DNA of 64,000 nucleotides from Prorocentrum cordatum (taxonomy: Eukaryota; Sar; Dinophyceae; Prorocentrales; Prorocentraceae): positions 748,972 through 812,971 of the forward strand of contig CAUYUJ010017627.1 of assembly GCA_963575745.1 (NCBI GenBank), in the 5' to 3' direction. This document shows positions 59,938-64,000 of this stretch, piece after piece (position 1 is the first letter of the stretch; every line of letters begins with the position of its first letter). The notes under the pieces were generated by a model. That model was not told the DNA's origin, ran no database searches, and saw nothing but the letters and a program-made list of their open reading frames with translations. The translations under genes and the position numbers were made by a program.

Positions 59938-60480
59938 TGCCTCTGGCCCCACAAGGAGCTCCACAGAAGATTCCAGTGCTACCGTCCGCATGCGCCCCCC
60001 CCACCCAGTACAGCGCTTCGTTGCCGCATAGGGAGCACCACCGAAGGTCCATGTGCTACCGCCCGCATGCGTCACCCGCGCCCATGTCGGCACATCCCTC
60101 ACACGTTTCGTGGCCCCATAGGGAGCTTTACCGAAAGCACCATTTGGGCAGCCCGCATGCGCCACCCACGCCCATGTCGGCACAACCCTCACACGCTTCG
60201 TGGCCCCATAGAGAGCTCCATCGAAGACACCATTGGCGCAGCCCGCATGCGTCACCCACACCCATGTCGGCACACCCCTCACACGCTTCGTGGCCCCATA
60301 GGATACTTTACCGAGGGCACCATTGGCGAAGCCCGCATGCGTCACCCACCCATTTCGGCGCACCCCTCACACGCTTCGTGGCCCCATAGAGAGCTCCACC
60401 GAAGACACCATTGGCGCAGCCCGCATCGTGGCCACATAGGGAGCTCCACCCAAGGCACCATTGGCGCAGCTCGCACCTCT
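59938..60480 (+). repeat. Satellite variant, about 88-bp unit
   Basis: Six units share CTTCGTGGCCCCATAG-GAGCTCCACCGAA and CCCGCATGCGTCACCCA with the 78-bp satellite. They carry an added CCCATGTCGGCACA-CCCTCACACG segment, giving a higher-period variant. Confidence 0.9.
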
Positions 60481-61478
60481 CGCAGCTCCTGTCCCTCTCC
60501 CTCCGCCGATGCCTCCTTTCCTCCTCTTCTTCTCTTGCCTTATACATGAGAGCATTGGGGGCGCTGCCAACCGCGCCCCTCTCAGTTGGCTCGCCACCCC
60601 CAGAACCCCAACCCATCGTGAACGAGGGGGTGGCGTCATTGCGAAAGCAAGAAGCGGCGAGCCGACCATGCGTGGGATAGCAACAGGGATGACGACGACC
60701 ATCAAGATAGCGACGACGGAACCAACGAAACAAAGTAGGAACACATTTAAAGTAGCGACGACGGAACCAACGAAACGAACGGAACAAAGCGACCATCAAA
60801 CGAACGAAACGAGCGGAACAAGCGACCAATGAAACGAACGGAACAACCGAACGAAACGAACAGGGATGACGACGACCATCAAAATAGCGACGACGGAACC
60901 AACGAAACAAAGTAGGAACACATTTAAAGTAGCGACGACGGAACCATCAAAATAGCGACGACGGAACCAACGAAACGAATCGTTCCAAACATTTGGCTTA
61001 GAGAGCGTATCGTTCGAAACTCACTTAACACCACTTGGGCATCTTGGGCGGTCGCTTGGGCGTCGGAAGATCGAAAGAGCGAGATCCATTACATGTTCAA
61101 CAACAGTAAAAACACATCACGATTTTCGTCATGCGCGCGGTTTCTTGAAATTCAGTTGAACGTTTCGTTGAAGGCGTGTTACGCTATCTTGACACTGCTG
61201 CGCTCGAGTCGCCATCCCAAGCATACAAAAAGCATGCTAAAACCTAAGTCAAACCTCAGTCAAAGTTTAGAGTCAAACAGCTAACTGCGCGCACTCGACA
61301 TATAAGCCGCATACAGGTCAAACGCAATCGGACTTACAACCAGTTCATATTAACTCAAATGTAAGCCGACATACGCTGAACAACTGATTCTAACTTTCGG
61401 CGAGTTATAACTAGTTGCTAAGTGTATGTGGACATATAGGTTATGATATAACTCCGCATGTCGATGTATATCTTAGGT
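60481..61478. other. No gene; contains an 87-bp direct duplication
   Basis: GGGATGACGACGACCATCAA starts at about 60,686 and 60,862, each running on through AGCGACGACGGAACCA and GTAGGAACACATTTAAAG. 61,090-61,470 is AT-rich with no supported feature. Confidence 0.6.
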
Positions 61479-61479
61479 T

Positions 61480-63101
61480 GTGCTGGAGCTAAAAGTACCT
61501 AAGTCGCGGCGCTCAGGTAAGCAAGGGTGTTGTCTGGCTCCTATACTGTTCGCTTTGTATTTCTCTGTAGTCATCAACTGTTGGAAAAAGTCGCGCCCGG
61601 AGCGCTTGCGACTGCATTCTTGTGTTGATGGTCGTCTTCACCGCTCTTTCACTGGCGGCTCGCTCCCCTCCAGAGTCACAGCCGCGTCGCTGCTGGACGC
61701 CCAGTTCGCCGACGATTTGGCGGTCATGGCCGAGTCTCCCGGTGACCTGTCTGCACTCGTGGTCTCTTTGAACCTGCATTTTACACGATGGGGCCTTACG
61801 ATGAGCTCGAAGACGGAATTGTTGTCCTTTGGTGCTCTTACGCAGAGTATCGATGTTGGCCCCTTCGTTGTGGACGAGGCCAACGACCTTCAGAGCGGAA
61901 GCACGGGGGCCGGCGTGGGCAACTTCAAGTACGTCGGTAGCACATTCTCGCGCGATTCGACGATTGACCGGGAGATATCTTTGCGCATCCGTTCGTGTTG
62001 GGCGGCTTCCGGCATGCACGCGCAGTACGTGTGCCTGCCGGGTGAAGCAGCTGAACAAGCGCGTCAAGGGCAAGTTGTGGCTCGCGGGTGTGGTTCCGGC
62101 GGCCTTGTACGGTCTCGGCGCTCTTCCTCTCGCGCCTCGTTACATTCGCCGGCTGGAGCACGCGCGGCACAGCATGGCGCGCAAGATTCTTGGCATATCC
62201 CGGCAGCAGCAGCACGACCAGCACACCTCCGACCGGGATCTTTTCGTGATGTTGGGGGTGCCACACATGCGGGACTTGTGCGTTCCGGAGGTATTGCGAC
62301 ACGCCGGGTATGTGGCCAGGCTATCCAACGACGGGCTGCCGAAGCTCGCGATTTTCAGCTGGCACCCTGATCGTGCTCAGACTGCTCACTCCGCTCGCGG
62401 CGCTTTCATCACGTGCCGGCACACTCCTCGCTTGGGCTCTCAAGGAGCGCAGGGTGCTCCTCGACAGCTGGATGATCCTCGCCCAAGAGAAAGACAGCTG
62501 GCGCAAGGACATCGTTCAGAACACTGCTGGCTACTCTGGCGGCCTCGCGACGCCACCAGCTGCGCCAGCTGGCCAGCAGGAGGCCGCCTATCCGGAGTGC
62601 GCCTGGGTTGGCACCAAGAACGGCCTGTTTGTGTACTTCCGCCGGAAGCACCGGGGCGCGCCCGGGCTCAGCTGGGATGCCTGGTGCGACCTGCACAACA
62701 TCGAGCGTCGCCCCACGGCTCGCCGGAGGGACGTGGCGCCTGCCACTGTTGCTGCCTCCCCTGGTGGCCGCTTTCACTGCAGTGAGCCAGGTTGCGGCAT
62801 GGCGTTTGGGTCACGTCCGCAGCTGCGTGCACGCGCTCTGTCGCACCGTGTACGGGTCAACTTGCGGGTCAATTGTTCCCACTGCGGACAGGAGTGTCGT
62901 AGGGCTGCCGGTCTGTCCAAGCACATTCAGTTGTCGCACCTTGAAGGTTCATGTCGTGCTGAACCTTACGCATGCGTACGTGGCCGCAGTTTCAAGACGC
63001 CGGCGTGGCTTACCAGACATCGCGCTGTATGTCACGTTGTTCAGGGACAACCTGGAGGAGGCGGTGGAGGAGGAGGCGGTGGCGGAGGAGGCGGCGGGTG
63101 A
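61480..63101 (+). pseudogene. LINE-4: C-terminal half of a non-LTR RT with C2H2 fingers
   Basis: From about 61,520 it reads KQGCCLAPILFALYFSVV (RT motif B/4), then LLDAQFADDLAVMAES with the catalytic Asp pair at 61,711-61,716, WGLTMSSKTELLSFG and FKYVGSTFS. After a shift near 62,035: KGKLWLAGVVPAALYGLGAL and RRLEHARHSMARKILGISRQ. After another near 62,430: LLDSWMILAQEKDSWRKDIV and three finger-like units, FHCSEPGCGMAF, VNCSHCGQECRRAAGLSKHI and CVRGRSFKTPAWLTRHRAVC. It ends in a Gly-rich tail from GGA/GGC repeats. The first RT half is missing, as in 5'-truncated LINE copies. Confidence 0.85.
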
Positions 63102-63498
63102 GCTCAGGCACATCACCTTGCTCTCCCTCTCTGCATTAGATTGTTCATGTTCTTCATGTTCATCCTCTTCTTCAGCATATAGTTGCGTCGTCTTGTTCTT
63201 CAGCGCTGTACTGTTTTTGGTTTCGCTGCTCACAACTTATCATGCGCATCGTGCATTCACTGCTTACAGCTTATCGCACGTATCGCGCTTGCTCGCCATT
63301 CAGTCGTATGTGTGCAATGCACAGTGGATTCGTCTTTCTGTCGTGCACTCTACTGTTCCTGCTGCTGCTCCTCTCTTTCAACATATTCTTCAATGTTTTC
63401 GCATGGCGCGAGCAAGGTGGGCTGTGACCCCGTGCGGGCGCCCACCTGGGCACGCTGATGGGGGTGCCAGGACGTTTTGCGGGCGCGCTCCCTCTCCC
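63102..63498. other. LINE-4 downstream sequence, no gene
   Basis: T-rich sequence with a TTCATGTTCTTCATGTTCAT stutter near 63,142. No supported gene. Confidence 0.4.
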
Positions 63499-63536
63499 TC
63501 GCCGAGCATGATGCTCGCGAGCATCATGCTCGGCGA
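63499..63536. other. Perfect 38-bp palindrome
   Basis: TCGCCGAGCATGATGCTCG is followed directly by its exact reverse complement. Each arm also contains a 6-bp hairpin (CGAGCA / TGCTCG). For this reason ORFs on both strands contain the same AEHDAREHHARR peptide. Confidence 0.9.
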
Positions 63537-64000
63537 CCTCCTTCGCGCTCCGGCTGCGGGGTCCGCCGCCGCTGCCGGCGGAGCTCGGCCTCAGCGCAGG
63601 CGCCGCCTCGACACGGATGGCGGGGATGCAGCTGTTGCTGGCGCTGCTCAAGGCGCCCAGGGGGCCCCGGGCTCCCGGGTGCTCCAGCAGGTCCGCGCAC
63701 TTGCTTGGACAAGCACGACATGGCGCTGTCTATCGCCAGGCACCCGCCGGAGGCACACCACAAGGTTGCGGAGCAACGCGCCGAGCAGTGGCAGGATTTT
63801 CGGGACGAGGCTCAGGGCCCGCACCCGTGGCACTGCAGCAAGGGTGATGCCCGTTTTTCCAGCGCATGATGCATCTGAGCTGATTGGCCAAGACGCGCAG
63901 ACCCGCGTGCTGAATATGATCCCCCCGGAGGGCGGTGGCCTGATCGTTCCCGGCTTTGTTTCCCTGGAGGCGCTGCTGGAGGAGGTCGAGAAGGCCCCTT
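63537..64000 (+). other. Unassigned sequence at the right edge
   Basis: A plus frame is open from about 63,850 to the window end (SELIGQDAQTRVLNMIPPEG) and could be the start of an exon running out of the window. No domain recognised. Confidence 0.3.

Overview
The window looks like nuclear DNA of a dinoflagellate. It is GC-rich and packed with decayed retroelements. Exons are short and separated by microsatellite-like introns, one of them with a GC-AG boundary. There are GGA, GA, GAT and poly-C tracts, and a relic of the dinoflagellate spliced leader lies at one retroelement 5' end. Several protein relics (the Ty1/copia integrase-RT-RNase H, LINE endonuclease/RT/RNase H proteins, and a transposase with a GNPRFYWTYADE block) belong to families common in dinoflagellates. 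I cannot name the species. No rRNA, tRNA, CRISPR or prokaryotic operon was seen.

Layout. 1-4,250: decayed Ty1/copia element on +. 4,250-27,000: mostly repeats and eroded ORFs. These include six blocks of a TCTTGGGGCC-type minisatellite with shared flanks, a 131-136 bp dispersed repeat present twice, a gag-like coiled-coil ORF (9,483-10,811), a LINE C-terminal relic (16,345-16,570), and a LINE ORF1 plus endonuclease relic with a 2A-like motif (20,383-22,750).

26,930-60,480: a nested region. A roughly 78-bp satellite is interrupted by a LINE (27,042 to about 55,985, called LINE-2), by a minus-strand LINE fragment (56,323-58,035) and by a third insertion (59,090-59,935). LINE-2 starts with a spliced-leader relic. 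Its endonuclease domain is split, in frame, by a 22-kb DNA transposon (28,578-50,650). That transposon has about 55-bp terminal inverted repeats, a probable GTC target duplication and 20-bp-periodic subterminal repeats.

The 22-kb transposon encodes a CACTA/Plavaka-like transposase (45,233-47,864) next to its right end. Between that and the left end, in the same orientation, lie two multi-exon genes of unknown function. Gene A (31,472-37,265) ends in an Ala/Glu then Ala/Lys repeat protein with a conserved-looking C-terminus. Gene B (40,691-44,276) resembles an expanded dinoflagellate family. Their introns are largely microsatellite. The rest of the element is a 170-bp satellite, a TTTGGCATGG array and poly-C blocks. 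I read it as a large cargo-bearing cut-and-paste element and as the most notable feature of the window.

60,500-64,000: a dispersed 87-bp repeat, a plus-strand LINE fragment with C2H2 fingers (61,480-63,101), and a perfect 38-bp palindrome (63,499-63,536). Apart from genes A and B, no intact gene was identified. Most long ORFs are low-complexity or antisense shadows.
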